Of a stretch of DNA of 64,000 nucleotides, positions 22,961 through 31,839 are shown one piece after another. Both the position numbers and the translations under genes were made by a program. Each line of letters opens with the position of its first letter. The stretch's first letter is position 1. Source of the stretch: Streptomyces canus (lineage in GTDB: Bacteria > Actinomycetota > Actinomycetes > Streptomycetales > Streptomycetaceae); contig NZ_JAUSWW010000001.1 in the NCBI RefSeq assembly GCF_030815415.1, forward strand, positions 9,610,001 through 9,674,000, written 5' to 3'. The notes under the pieces are model-generated. The model was not told the DNA's origin, made no database searches, and saw only the letters and a list, made by a program, of their open reading frames with translations.

Positions 22961-23367
22961 CCACCGCCGTCCAGAGTTTCGGCTGGCTCATCTCGGAGTT
23001 CGCACGCACCACCGACGGTGTCACCGACGCCGTCGCCGTGTCCTCGGACGGCCTGCTCATGGCCGCTTCGGACACACTCGGCCGAGACCGCGCCGACCAT
23101 CTCGCGGCCATCGTCTCCGGCATCACCAGCCTCGCCCAGAACGCGGCGACGACACACGGATTCCGCGGCATGAAGCTCGTCATGATCGAAATGTTCGGCG
23201 GATTCCTCATGGTCGGTCGCATCCGCGACGGCAGCTGCCTCGGAGTCCTCGCCGCCGAGGGGTGCGACGTCGGCCTGGTCGGCTACGAAATGGCCGTCCT
23301 CGCCGACCGCGCCGGCGAACTGCTCACCCCGCAGTTGGTACGCGAACTCCACACCTCGCCCGCGTGA
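22957..23367 (+). CDS. roadblock/LC7-domain protein (CvnB type)
   Basis: A 136-residue protein of the roadblock/LC7 fold: FGWLISEFARTTDGVTDAVA, SSDGLLMAASDTLGRDRAD, then FGGFLMVGRIRDGSCLGVLA and VGYEMAVLADRAGELLTPQL. In conservons CvnB is the putative activator of the Ras-like GTPase CvnD and follows CvnA, as it does here (GTGA overlap). The expected DUF742 protein (CvnC) and GTPase (CvnD) are not present downstream. Only a short, unrelated 45-codon frame overlaps its stop. The pair may cooperate with C/D proteins encoded elsewhere or be a relic. Confidence 0.88.
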   Translation: MTTAVQSFGWLISEFARTTDGVTDAVAVSSDGLLMAASDTLGRDRADHLAAIVSGITSLAQNAATTHGFRGMKLVMIEMFGGFLMVGRIRDGSCLGVLAAEGCDVGLVGYEMAVLADRAGELLTPQLVRELHTSPA

Positions 23368-23879
23368 GCCACGGTCTGGTCGCCGACGACGTGGCGGGAC
23401 GCATCACATGGAGTGTGTCGCCATCCTTGAACCGCTCACCAGTGGCATCTGACCTGCTGTTTTGTGACCGCGCATCGTGTTCGGTGTCGGCGTCACGGTA
23501 GATATCCCGAGGCGGAAACTGACGCGCAGGAACCATGCGATACAGGGCGGTTCCCGCGGCGGATCGGCCAGAGGGGAACCCGACGGGCTCCGCGGCTGCC
23601 GGTCCGAACCGCGGGGTCCTGGGCGGCTGCCTGGCCTGCAGAGCCCGGTACATCGAGTGCCCTGAATCGCTCGGACGACGCTTCAAGGCGGCTTCCCGAC
23701 CTGCATCGGAAATCGCCGTGGGGCAGGACGCGGAGCGGTTGCAGTGGGAGCCTTCCGCGTTCGTGTCCTCACGCAAGGTGCCCTGCGACGTCGGTGCCGC
23801 GGGGGAGACTCCGTCGCCGGAGGGCGGTGGCTGGAGCCGCGTTGTCGGCGATGCGGCTCCAGCTGGCCTTGGTGCGAAC

Positions 23880-24110
23880 CTGCCGCGGCTCGGGACGACG
23901 ACCCTGCTGGCCGCGGGTACCGCACACGGCGTACTGGCGCGGACCCTGTACATGCGGCCGCCGCCCGGCGCCGGGTTCACACCCGAAGACCTGCATCAGG
24001 GAGCCCAGTGGATGTACTACGGCGGTGACCTCGTAGAGGCCGGCATGGCCATGCTGATGGGGAGGAGCTGGTACATCGCCGCCGGACGGGCCCGAGCACC
24101 TGGCCGACGC
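23880..24110 (+). pseudogene. CtaG-like cytochrome oxidase assembly factor fragment
   Basis: The frame reads TTTLLAAGTAHGVLARTLYM then RPPPGAGFTPEDLHQGAQWM and YYGGDLVEAGMAMLMGRSWY IAAGR. This is the last periplasmic loop and final transmembrane helix of CtaG/DUF1404-type cytochrome c oxidase assembly proteins (HA.L.K.LY..PPPGAGF..EDL..GAQ.MYYGGD). All earlier helices are missing, and 23368-23880 contains no recognisable part of it. It is a remnant left between the conservon pair and the gene at 24197. Confidence 0.6.
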
Positions 24111-24196
24111 CGGGTTTTCGGGACAGATCGGTTGACGGGCGGCCCGATGGGGGCACTCGGAGGTCATCACCGGACTTCGGCAGCCGGAGGAGAACC

Positions 24197-24769
24197 TTGA
24201 ACACGACGGCACGGGCCTCCCAGGACGGTCCGACACGGCACAAGCGGCTGGCGATCTACCTCAACGACCACCTGGCGGGGGCGACGGCGGGCGTCGAACT
24301 CGCCGCCCGCGCGGCTCAGGAGCACCGGGGGTCGCCCTTCGGCGAGGCGCTGGAAAACCTGCGGAAGGAGATCTCGCAGGACCGGCAGGCCCTGGTACGC
24401 CTCCTCGGTGACCTCGACGTCCCGGTCCGGCGTTACAAGGTCTACGGAGCGTGGCTCGGCGAGAAGGCGGGACGAGCCAAGCCCAACGGGCGGCTGGTGC
24501 GCCGCTCAGGGCTTGCGCTGCTGGTAGAGCTGGAAACCCTGCGGCTGGGGGCGCTGGGCAAGGAGGCCCTGTGGCGTGGCCTGCTGGCCGCGTCGGCACA
24601 GGATGCGCGCCTGGACGCAGACCGCTTGGAGGAGTTGCTGCGCCGGGCAGAGCGGCAGATCAACACACTGGACTCCCTGCACTCCAGGGCCGCCACCGCA
24701 CTGCTGTTCCCCACGCAGCCCAAGGAACCGCCGTCTACGGCTGCGGCCGGCACCGGTTCATCGGCCTGA
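24197..24769 (+). CDS. conserved helical hypothetical protein
   Basis: A 190-residue, almost entirely helical soluble protein: RLAIYLNDHLAGATAGVELA, LENLRKEISQDRQALVRLLG and LALLVELETLRLGALGKEAL, then RLEELLRRAERQINTLDSLH. The pattern suggests a four-helix bundle like ferritin-type or stress-related proteins. I recognise it as a type often seen in Streptomyces, but with no assigned function. GGAGGAGAACC precedes its start (TTG/ATG around 24197). It is followed by a broken gene (24950) whose intact relatives are also helical. Confidence 0.75.
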   Translation: MNTTARASQDGPTRHKRLAIYLNDHLAGATAGVELAARAAQEHRGSPFGEALENLRKEISQDRQALVRLLGDLDVPVRRYKVYGAWLGEKAGRAKPNGRLVRRSGLALLVELETLRLGALGKEALWRGLLAASAQDARLDADRLEELLRRAERQINTLDSLHSRAATALLFPTQPKEPPSTAAAGTGSSA

Positions 24770-24949
24770 CCTCGTCACCCTCCGCTTGTCCCGGCGTTGT
24801 GCGGCAGTTGTCGCAGGGTGCTGACACCCACGGTGGAGACGGCCCTCCTCGGTCTGGCCGATCCCTTTCCACGGCCTTCACGTTTTGGTTACAGGGAAGG
24901 GGCACGGGTACTCGCGCGGCTCCGCTGCGGCCCCGGCCGAGGAGACCTC

Positions 24950-25305
24950 ATGGGCTTCAACCCTCTGGAACATCAAGGCATCTCTCTGGACCGCCAGTTG
25001 CGCAACTGGCGGGAGCTCGACGTCGAGCCCGTCGACCCCGACCACGGGGACCCGTACACCAAGTGCCGGATCATCACGATGAACGGCGTCAACTGGCTGC
25101 TGCCCGGTCTCCGTATCTGAAGCAGGCGTACGAGTTCGGTGTCCTGGAGGACTTCGACCACCTGTACCGGTACGCCAACCTTTACGAGATGATCGAGCAC
25201 GCAAGGCGGAGTCGATCGTCGAGGGCCTCACCGAGGTGATGCCGGGACGACCGACCAAGTTTCACCACCGGCATCCGGCCGACAACGTGCGTGAACCCTA
25301 CGACC
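24950..25305 (+). pseudogene. helical hypothetical protein with internal deletion
   Basis: The ATG at 24950 (after GGAGACCTC) opens GFNPLEHQGISLDRQLRNWR then LDVEPVDPDHGDPYTKCRII and TMNGVNWLLPG. It stops at 25120. In another frame the sequence resumes SPYLKQAYEFGVLEDFDHLY and RYANLYEMIEH, then EVMPGRPTKFHHRHPADNVR and EPYD. The parts fit one protein whose middle is deleted between TMNG and NWLLPG and which has further frame changes. The acidic/His-rich helices suggest a ferritin-like diiron protein, but that is only an impression. Its end runs directly into the truncated minus-strand GAF gene. Confidence 0.55.
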
Positions 25306-25307
25306 GC

Positions 25308-25664
25308 GCGACCGTCAGCGCCCCGTTCGGCGGTGATGTCGGGGATGCTGCGAGCGTCGCCGGTGCGATAGCAGTCCATGCAGGGTCCGCGGCCGGTCTG
25401 CATCTGCATCAACTCGACGAACGCGACTTCCTCGTCGGTGGCGGCCATGGTCTTCAGCGTGCCCCGGGCATCGGCGATCATCACCGCCGCCGCGTCCACC
25501 TTCAGCAGTTCCTGGCAGCGTCGTACCAGCAGACCGAAGAGGTGCAGCGGGTCGAATTGCGGTGCATAGGTGTCGGCCAGGTCGATGAACGCCTTGGCCA
25601 GCCCGCGCTCGCGGTTCATGCCCGCTTCCCCGGCGACGTCGTGTGTGCCTGTTCGTTCATTCAT
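25308..25664 (-). pseudogene. GAF-domain protein, C-terminally truncated
   Basis: The minus frame from ATG 25664 gives FIDLADTYAPQFDPLHLFGL, LVRRCQELLKVDAAAVMIAD and a truncated GAF core ending RGPCMDCYRTGDARSIPDIT. From about 25308 on, the frame reads antisense to the neighbouring remnant. The GAF domain is cut before its last strands, and any ANTAR output domain is lost. The start overlaps the TGA of the GAF-ANTAR gene upstream by a few bases (CATGAATGA), so the two once formed a coupled pair of ANTAR-type regulators. Confidence 0.65.
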
Positions 25665-26484
25665 GGCGGAGGTCCGTGGTGCGGTCGATGACCGCTCGCG
25701 CGATGCCGGTGGAGGTCTGGTCCTGCGCGAAGGCCCGAGCCCGCAATCTGAGCAGGGCCTCCTGGGGGTTAACCCCCAACTGCATCATGATCATCCCGGT
25801 GGCCTGGTGGACTTCTTCTCGGTCCGCTTCGGCGCCCTGCAGCCACGTGACGACCTCGGATGAGTCGGCAGAAGCGTGGTCGAGGGCGCTGATGGCCAGT
25901 GTGAGCGCATCGGCGACCAGCAGCGCGGTGCGCAGATGTGCCTGGCTCATGGCACCTGCGGTCTCCCGGTAGAGGTCAAGGGTGCCCAGCTGGCCCGCGG
26001 CAGCCGTCAACGGAACTGAGAAGACGGCTTCGACGCCGATCTTGGCCGCCTTCACCGTGAACAGCGGCCATCGGCGGGCGTCCGGGCCGCGCGTCAGATC
26101 CGGAGCAAGCACCGGGGCCCGCAACCGCAGGGCCTCCGTGCACGGACCCTCACCCAGCGTGAACTGGGTGTCCGCCAGCTCCGAGGCAACCTCGTCACTG
26201 GCGAAGAGCACGATGCCCGTCCGCGTGGCAGGGCCGGCGAGCGAAGCCGACAGGCCCGAGACCTCCGGCAGGAGCGTCACGCAGGCCCGGCACAGCGCGT
26301 CGGGTATCGCGGCGTCGGGGAGTCCCGCGACCGCACTGGTCAGGTCGCGGGCGATGCGGGAACGCTCACGCTGCGCAGTGCGTTCAGCGTTCTGGTCGCC
26401 TGGTTCCCTGTCCCCGGACACCCTGGTCCTCTCTGTCGGCGGGCGCATTTGCCGTCCGGATCGGTGGTGTCCGGTCTTGTCCAT
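25657..26484 (-). CDS. GAF-ANTAR RNA-binding antiterminator-type regulator
   Basis: A protein of about 275 residues. The GAF domain (about 30-190) contains ACVTLLPEVSGLSASLAGPA, TQFTLGEGPCTEALRLRAPV and AVFSVPLTAAAGQLGTLDLY. The C-terminal ANTAR domain contains REEVHQATGMIMMQLGVNPQ and EALLRLRARAFAQDQT (about 215-265), with the A.GM.M...G......AL..LRA.A core. ANTAR proteins bind paired RNA hairpins and prevent termination. The start is uncertain; ATG 26484 is used, and 26496 and 26442 are alternatives. It is divergent from the STAS-ANTAR gene at 26826. Confidence 0.85.
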   Translation of the reverse strand: MDKTGHHRSGRQMRPPTERTRVSGDREPGDQNAERTAQRERSRIARDLTSAVAGLPDAAIPDALCRACVTLLPEVSGLSASLAGPATRTGIVLFASDEVASELADTQFTLGEGPCTEALRLRAPVLAPDLTRGPDARRWPLFTVKAAKIGVEAVFSVPLTAAAGQLGTLDLYRETAGAMSQAHLRTALLVADALTLAISALDHASADSSEVVTWLQGAEADREEVHQATGMIMMQLGVNPQEALLRLRARAFAQDQTSTGIARAVIDRTTDLRHE

Positions 26485-26825
26485 CCGGGCGATCATCGAC
26501 GGGCGGCCCGCCCGTCCTGACGCAGTTCCCAACCGTGTCCAACAGAAACCCGACGGCATCAACGGATGCGGCCGCCATATTTCCCGGGCCGCTCCCACCG
26601 CCTTCCCGTGATCACGAGGGCTGCGTGCCCGGCTGCGGCGCAGGGTCTCGCCGGAGGGCGGGTCATGCTCACGGCCGGCCTCAGCCCGTATGGGACTCCG
26701 CAACCTGTCCACACCCACAGAACAGGCCGACCGTTTCGCGCATTCAAAAGCACGACTTCCGTTTCACGTATTTGTTGACGTGGAAGGCGAAAGATGGGGA
26801 TGCTGAAAGAAGCACGGAAGGACGG

Positions 26826-27584
26826 ATGCTCGGAGCCGCGATGTTCGATCAGGTAGCCGCCCTGCCGGGTGTGCGGCAGGAGCGTTGCGTCGATTGCGGC
26901 GCGGAACGGCGCCCCGGCTCCTGCGTTCCCCCGTTGTCGTTGACCATCCATGCCGACGCGGACGGCCAACCCACTGTGGTGACGGCGTCCGGCGAGATCG
27001 ACTTCGGAAACAGCCCGGCACTGGGACAGATCCTGCAGGAGGCGCTGGACCATTCCGCGGACGGCGTGGAAGTCGACCTCGCTGGGATCGGGTTCTGCGA
27101 CTGCTCCGGACTCAACGTTCTGCTGCACATGCGCCGACGTGCCCGCGAGGCCGCCAAGACGCTCACCGTCCGAGCCTCCGGCCCTACCGTGCAACGTCTG
27201 CTCGCGTTGACCGGCACCGTCGACGAGCTCACCGCAACGGATACGGCACGGACACCCCGCACGGGAGGCGACAGGGCGCCATGTGGCCCGGAGCATGACG
27301 CGGACCGGACCATCGACGGCATCAGGGCGGAAATCGAACAACTGCGACGCGCCATGCAGACCCGCCCGGCCATCGACGTCGCCCGTGGCATCCTCATGGC
27401 CGCGTACACCATCAGCGCGGAGCAGGCGTGGCAGGTCCTGGTGACCACCTCGCAGACCAGCAACACCAAACTCAGCCTGCTCGCCGAAACCCTCATGAAC
27501 ACCGTGCACGGCGACAACCTGCCCGAGCCGCTCGCCAGTCACTTGGCAAAAGCCTTGCAGGAACACGGCGGCCTGTCCCTCTGA
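26826..27584 (+). CDS. STAS-ANTAR fusion regulator
   Basis: A 252-residue fusion. Near the N-terminus is a short cysteine motif CVDCGAERRPGSC. A STAS (anti-sigma-factor antagonist) domain follows at about 37-130: LSLTIHADADGQPTVVTASG, EIDFGNSPALGQILQ and VEVDLAGIGFCDCSGLNVLL. The DCSG position corresponds to the phosphorylatable Ser loop. A C-terminal ANTAR-type domain reads AMQTRPAIDVARGILMAAYT and EQAWQVLVTTSQTSNTKLSL. This arrangement would link anti-sigma phospho-signalling to RNA antitermination. The ATG at 26826 follows GGAAGGACGG; 26841 is an alternative. Confidence 0.85.
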   Translation: MLGAAMFDQVAALPGVRQERCVDCGAERRPGSCVPPLSLTIHADADGQPTVVTASGEIDFGNSPALGQILQEALDHSADGVEVDLAGIGFCDCSGLNVLLHMRRRAREAAKTLTVRASGPTVQRLLALTGTVDELTATDTARTPRTGGDRAPCGPEHDADRTIDGIRAEIEQLRRAMQTRPAIDVARGILMAAYTISAEQAWQVLVTTSQTSNTKLSLLAETLMNTVHGDNLPEPLASHLAKALQEHGGLSL

Positions 27585-27661
27585 CGACGAGCGGCCGCAA
27601 CGGAAGAAGACGGGCCTCCCGCGCGGTAGCGGCCACAGGCGCAGTTGAGGGCGTTAGGCCG

Positions 27662-28195
27662 TCATTCAATCGGACCTTTGACAGGAGATCCATCCGGCGC
27701 GAACGAGTGGTGGAAGGTGAACGCGTGCGGCGCGGAGCCGTGGTCGTGGAGGTGTTCCAGCCTGGAAACCCCGTCCTGCCAGGTGGGTATCACGTCGTCA
27801 GAGACCCACCAGAACACGTAATTCGCGTGCCCTGTCCTCTCGAACCAGTCGTAACGCCTGTTCAGCGCATCACGGTGCAGACCGGTGTAGACGGCGTCGA
27901 AGGCGGGGCGCAGATCGGCCCAGAGTGAGAGCGTCGTGGCCAGGGCGGTGGTTTCCACCGTACGGCCCTTGCCGTACCAGGCCGGTACGGCGAACTCTCC
28001 CCAGGCGCCCCAGTCCGCCTCGAAGAGCGCGCCCCGGTCACCGTCTGCGGCCTCAGCACGCGCGAGATATCCAGGGTGCTGACTGAACTCCCGGTAGACG
28101 GCCTCACCAATGTCGTAGAACTCGCGCGTGAGAGGCGCGGGACCGGCGAGAGGTGACTTCAGGACACCGAATGTGTACAGAGCAAGGTGGGGCAT
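27662..28195 (-). CDS. DUF3291-like monooxygenase-fold protein
   Basis: A 177-residue protein starting MPHLALYTFGVLKSPLAGPA at ATG 28195, preceded by AGGGAGAGACGC. FYDIGEAVYREFSQHPGYLA, then WGEFAVPAWYGKGRTVETTA and TLSLWADLRPAFDAVYTGLH and YVFWWVSDDVIPTWQDGVSR, are typical of DUF3291 proteins. These have a dimeric ferredoxin-like (antibiotic-monooxygenase) fold. The function is unknown. It is convergent with the STAS-ANTAR gene. Confidence 0.8.
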   Translation of the reverse strand: MPHLALYTFGVLKSPLAGPAPLTREFYDIGEAVYREFSQHPGYLARAEAADGDRGALFEADWGAWGEFAVPAWYGKGRTVETTALATTLSLWADLRPAFDAVYTGLHRDALNRRYDWFERTGHANYVFWWVSDDVIPTWQDGVSRLEHLHDHGSAPHAFTFHHSFAPDGSPVKGPIE

Positions 28196-28498
28196 GCGTC
28201 TCTCCCTGGTTGGCCGAAGGCCAGGTGAAGGTAGCTGCCTCTGCGAGCCCTGTCGAAGTTGCGTTTTCCCTGTCCAAGTGGCCTCTTGCGCCAGTCGTTG
28301 GTGGGCATCGGCCCTGTCCGACAGCCCCGACCCCCCAAGGCCGAGCACCGATGCATCGCCTGGGAGACGAGCCTGCCGGGCTCAAAGACCGTCAGCGCTT
28401 CGGCCGTACCGCCTCGTTCGCACCGTCACAGCACAGCGACCGGCGCCGAGAGGCTGTCGGGCAACTGCAACTGTTCAACTGGGAGGGGACCTTCGTGC
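28196..28498. other. intergenic, no gene seen
   Basis: About 300 bp between the DUF3291-like gene and the methyltransferase at 28499. Open frames are present on both strands but have no family-like sequence. A short hairpin is possible near 28208-28228 (TTGGCC-GAA-GGCCAG), close to the DUF3291 start. Confidence 0.4.
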
Positions 28499-29182
28499 TC
28501 ACGGTCGCTCGGCGCGGACGACCACCAGCTCCTCTTCACTGTCGTGCGCATCGACCAGCCCCTGCCGAATCAGCCAGGGCCGACGGGAACGTAGGACGGG
28601 CCCGTGGGGCACCACGGCGCGGTCGGCGACCGATGCACGCAGTCCGCGCTCTGCCAGCAGCCGCAGCGTGGTCTCCGTCCCGCACAGGCCGGAGTGCACG
28701 ATCAGCAGGACTCCTCCCGGACGCAGCACCGTGGGAGCCGCCTCGCAGATGCGGTCCACGAATGTCCGGCCGTCCCCGCCCGCCTCCCAGGCCCGCGCCG
28801 CACCCCGGCGCGGCAGCCGGGCGGCGGGGGAGGGGACGTAGGGCGGATTGCTGACCACCAGGTCGTACGATCGCCCTGTCACCGCCGTCGTGAGGTCGCC
28901 GCGCCGGACGCGGACCCGCTGCCGGGCCAGCAGCGCGTTGACGCGCGCGGTGAACACGGCCAGCCGCGAGATGTCGACGGCGGTCACCTGGGCACCCAGC
29001 CGCGCCGCCTGCACGGCGACCGCGCCGCTTCCGGTGCCGAGGTCCAGGACGTCGGTCGCGGAGCCGACGTCCTCCCGGCCCATGGCTCGCATCAGCAGCC
29101 CTGTGTCCCACTGCGGGGCGTACACGCCCGGGGGTGTCAGCAACGACACCGGCGGAGCCGGCATCAGAGTTTCCGCCACCAT
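28499..29182 (-). CDS. HemK/MTQ2-like methyltransferase
   Basis: A 227-residue SAM methyltransferase. Motif I is DVLDLGTGSGAVAVQAARLG, and the catalytic NPPY is in YDLVVSNPPYVPSPAARLP. That motif belongs to methyltransferases acting on Gln/Asn amides or adenine amino groups. GGVLLIVHSGLCGTETTLRL follows. The N-terminus LLTPPGVYAPQWDTGLLMRA is typical of release-factor-type or small-molecule HemK relatives in Streptomyces. The ATG at 29182 follows GGAGATGCCCG. It is alone on its strand here; the substrate is not deducible. The core prmC is normally elsewhere, beside prfA. Confidence 0.85.
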   Translation of the reverse strand: MVAETLMPAPPVSLLTPPGVYAPQWDTGLLMRAMGREDVGSATDVLDLGTGSGAVAVQAARLGAQVTAVDISRLAVFTARVNALLARQRVRVRRGDLTTAVTGRSYDLVVSNPPYVPSPAARLPRRGAARAWEAGGDGRTFVDRICEAAPTVLRPGGVLLIVHSGLCGTETTLRLLAERGLRASVADRAVVPHGPVLRSRRPWLIRQGLVDAHDSEEELVVVRAERP

Positions 29183-29664
29183 CGGGCATCTCCATTCGTC
29201 AGGTCCTGCCTCTGGCGCCACTCTGGGTGCCCAGGACGCGTTGATCCAATCCTGGTGGGGACCCGCTGTCTGTGGTGGTCTGCGGTGGTCTGCGAAGCGG
29301 AACAGCGGGTGCCGGTACCGATCCTGCGCTCTCGTGGCAGCGGGCTACCGGCGACGGTCAGGGGCAGCGAGACGGCCGCTACACTCCGGACTTCGACCGC
29401 CTGGACCGCGAAGAGCGGCACAACCGCCAGGGCTGCGCGAACTCCGCGGGTAGCGCGCCCGACCTCCGTGGACGCCAGTACTCAGGGCGGGCACGGGAGC
29501 CCGTGACTCACGGCATGCCTGGGCCGACCTTCCCACCAGGCCTCGTTGCCGAGCGAGCTGGCGGACAGGCCGGGTTTCGGGACGAGTGGCTCGCCTCAAC
29601 AGCGTGCCCGTTGCTGACTGTGCTCTGATGCTGTGCGTTCAGGGCCGCGGCTGGTGGCTGGTCC
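29183..29664. other. intergenic, no gene seen
   Basis: About 480 bp with GC-driven open frames on both strands but no start/ribosome-binding site combination and no recognisable family. It probably holds the promoter of the methyltransferase gene and decayed sequence. Confidence 0.4.
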
Positions 29665-30027
29665 TCATGCCGCCATGGTCAGTGCGGTGGCCGTGGCGAT
29701 CGCCGTGTCGGCGCTGGCGTGGATGACCAGTCGAATGTCCTCTTCCGTTTCGGCGCTGGCCGCGAGGAGGCGTCGCGTGGGGGCGCTACGAGTGGCCACG
29801 GACATCACCAGGCCGAGGCGGCTGCACAGGCGGTGGGCGCGCCGGACCACGCTGAGCGCCGCTTGGGTCGGCGCGGGCTGGTCGAGGACGATCACGACCG
29901 AAGCCGGCTTGTATGCGTGGACGAGGTCGCTGATCTCAGTGAGTAGGGCAGCTCTCAAATCGATGCCGGGATCGTCGTGCATCGTGATGACGAGAACACG
30001 TCGCTCAAACATGTGAGATATCAGCAC
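29665..30027 (-). CDS. STAS-like small protein
   Basis: A 120-residue protein (start ATG 30027, or ATG 30012 at MFERR): RRVLVITMHDDPGIDLRAAL, LTEISDLVHAYKPASVVIVL then LSVVRRAHRLCSRLGLVMSV and ATRSAPTRRLLAASAETEED. The alternating strand/helix order resembles a STAS domain, with VVIVLDQPAPTQAAL in the place of the usual D.SG loop but no phospho-Ser there. Similar free-standing proteins occur near anti-sigma networks in Streptomyces. The function is not established. Confidence 0.7.
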   Translation of the reverse strand: MLISHMFERRVLVITMHDDPGIDLRAALLTEISDLVHAYKPASVVIVLDQPAPTQAALSVVRRAHRLCSRLGLVMSVATRSAPTRRLLAASAETEEDIRLVIHASADTAIATATALTMAA

Positions 30028-30136
30028 GGTTTGGTCCTTTCCCTATCAGAGCACTTCATATCTGAATTCCCTGGTATTGGGATTTCAATGCAGGCGGTTG
30101 ACGTCGCAGGCTGTGGGCCGGATTCGGTAGCTGTGC

Positions 30137-30765
30137 TCACGGCGTCCAGGTCGGGCCGGGCGCCACGACGTTCGCGCGCACGCCCCGTTGGGCCAGATGT
30201 ACGGTGACGGACTCGGTCAAGGTGATCAACGCTGCCTTGGACGCCACGTAATCGATCCTCGTCTCGCTGCCTTGAGTGCTTCCTCTGTTGCCGTGGCGAT
30301 GACCGCGTCCCCGGGCTGGAAGTGGAGCAGTGCTGTCATGAGCAGGTGGAAGTAGGCATAGAAATTGATCTTGAAGGTTCGGTCGAAGTCCTCGGCGGTC
30401 AGCTGCTGCAGCTCCAGCTTGCTCCACCGTCCGATCGACGGCATCACGGCAGAACACGGGGTCGATGAGGTCGCCGGGCAGTATCAGGCAGCGCCGGCCG
30501 TGCTTCTCCACCTCGTGCCGTACCTGTTCGGCGTCGCCTTGTTCGTCGCGTACAGCAGTGCGACCGCGCGTCCGATGCCGGAATCACCGCCCGTGATCAG
30601 TGCGACCTTGTCCTGAAGCTTTCCGCTGGCGCGGTATCGGCTCGCCCGGTCGCGCGGCGCGGTGCGCATGTCGGCTTCCAGGCCGGGCCGCGGCTGCTTG
30701 TCGGAATCGTAGGAAGGGGCGGGCTCGGAGGTGACCTGCGGTGCGGACGGTTCCTGCTCGGGCCG
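30137..30765 (-). pseudogene. SDR (general-stress type), multiply frameshifted
   Basis: Fragments in three frames line up along one SDR. A Pro/Ser-rich N-terminus leads to KLQDKVALITGGDSGIGRAV ALLYATNK. The next piece, EKHGRRCLILPGDLIDPVFC, is followed by SKLELQQLTAEDFDRTFKIN FYAYFHLLMTALLHFQPG and, in a third frame, RIDYVASKAALITLTESVTV HLAQRGVRANVVAPGPTWTP. The extended N-terminus and the TGGDSGIGRA motif are typical of YhdG/Gsp39-like SDRs. Several frame breaks and missing segments, including the NNAG region, make it non-functional. Confidence 0.7.
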
Positions 30766-31008
30766 CAAGGTATTCCCTTCGCCGGAGCTGTTCACGGCGG
30801 GGCATGGTTCCTCGGGCCGCGCCGTGCTTGCGGGCCTCGCGTTCCCAGTGAGGCGGCAGCCGATCAAGTCGACTGTCCGGGCGGAGCAGCGCGCGGCTCC
30901 GCCGTGGGGCAGCGTCCCGTCGACCGCCAGGTCGGACTCGGTCACGGCGAGACAGGCGTGACGACGTTCCTCCATGCGTGGGCCCAGGAGGTGCCGGCCG
31001 CCGGCGTC

Positions 31009-31737
31009 CTACGGTGTGTCCGGTGCTGTGCCGGCGAGGTAGACGGTGTTGGCCGAGGTGCCGCCTTGCAGGGGGTTGTCGAAGGCGACGACATGGGCCG
31101 CTGCCTGTGCGAAGACCTTCGTGAGAGTGGAGGTGAACTCCTCGTCCGGCGGGTCGTTCGACCACAGGGCGAACACCCCGCCGGGGTGCAGATGATCTGC
31201 GAGAGCGCGGAGTCCGGCTGGCTGGTAGAGCGCGGCGTGGCGGGGGTGGAGGACATGGCGTGGTGAGTGGTCGACATCCAGCAGGATGGCGTGGAAGCGA
31301 CGGCCCGGCTCCTGCGGGTCCAGACCGCGGGCGTCGGCGGCCAGCGCGAAGAAGTCGCCGTGCACCAAGCGGCAGCGGGCGTCCGACGTCAGTCGGGCCC
31401 CCAGGGGCACCAAGTGCCGCTGGTGCCAGTCGATGACTTCGGCGAGCGCGTCGATCACGGTCAGCGAGCGCACCCGGGGATCGTCCAGGGCCGCCTGGGC
31501 GGTGTAGCCGAGCCCGAGTCCGCCGACCGCGACGTCCAGTTCGGTGTCCGGCAGCTCGGCCAGGGCGAGTTCCGTGAGCGCGACCTCGCCGACGGTGAAG
31601 AGACTGGACATCAGGAACTCATCGCCGAGCTTCACCTCGTACACGTCGTCTCCCGAGACCGGGTGGCGGCGCCTGCGCAGACTGATCTCGCCGATCGGCG
31701 TCGGTCGCCAATCGATCTCCTCGAAGCGCAGGCTCAT
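31009..31737 (-). CDS. spermidine-synthase-like methyltransferase-fold protein
   Basis: A 242-residue Rossmann-fold protein: PISLRRRRHPVSGDDVYEVK-type N-terminus, then TELDVAVGGLGLGYTAQAAL (SAM/dcSAM-binding GGLGLG), SLTVIDALAEVIDWHQRHLV and FHAILLDVDHSPRHVLHPRH with the catalytic-like Asp. HPGGVFALWSNDPPDEEFTS closes it. It matches the spermidine-synthase-like family of actinomycetes, most of which are not true polyamine synthases. It lies downstream of RNase J on the same strand with a 102-bp gap, which may hold its own promoter. Confidence 0.8.
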   Translation of the reverse strand: MSLRFEEIDWRPTPIGEISLRRRRHPVSGDDVYEVKLGDEFLMSSLFTVGEVALTELALAELPDTELDVAVGGLGLGYTAQAALDDPRVRSLTVIDALAEVIDWHQRHLVPLGARLTSDARCRLVHGDFFALAADARGLDPQEPGRRFHAILLDVDHSPRHVLHPRHAALYQPAGLRALADHLHPGGVFALWSNDPPDEEFTSTLTKVFAQAAAHVVAFDNPLQGGTSANTVYLAGTAPDTP

Positions 31738-31839
31738 CCGCTCACCTTTCTGACGTTCGTGGATGCACGGGGCTGTCGCCGGTGTGGCGACACATACTCC
31801 GCCCGGGCGTGAGAGCCGGGAGCCGGGGCGGCGGCCCGG

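Noticed and set aside
23364..23501. 45-codon frame overlapping the CvnB stop
   Set aside because: Position suits cvnC, but the sequence has no DUF742 features and ends early.
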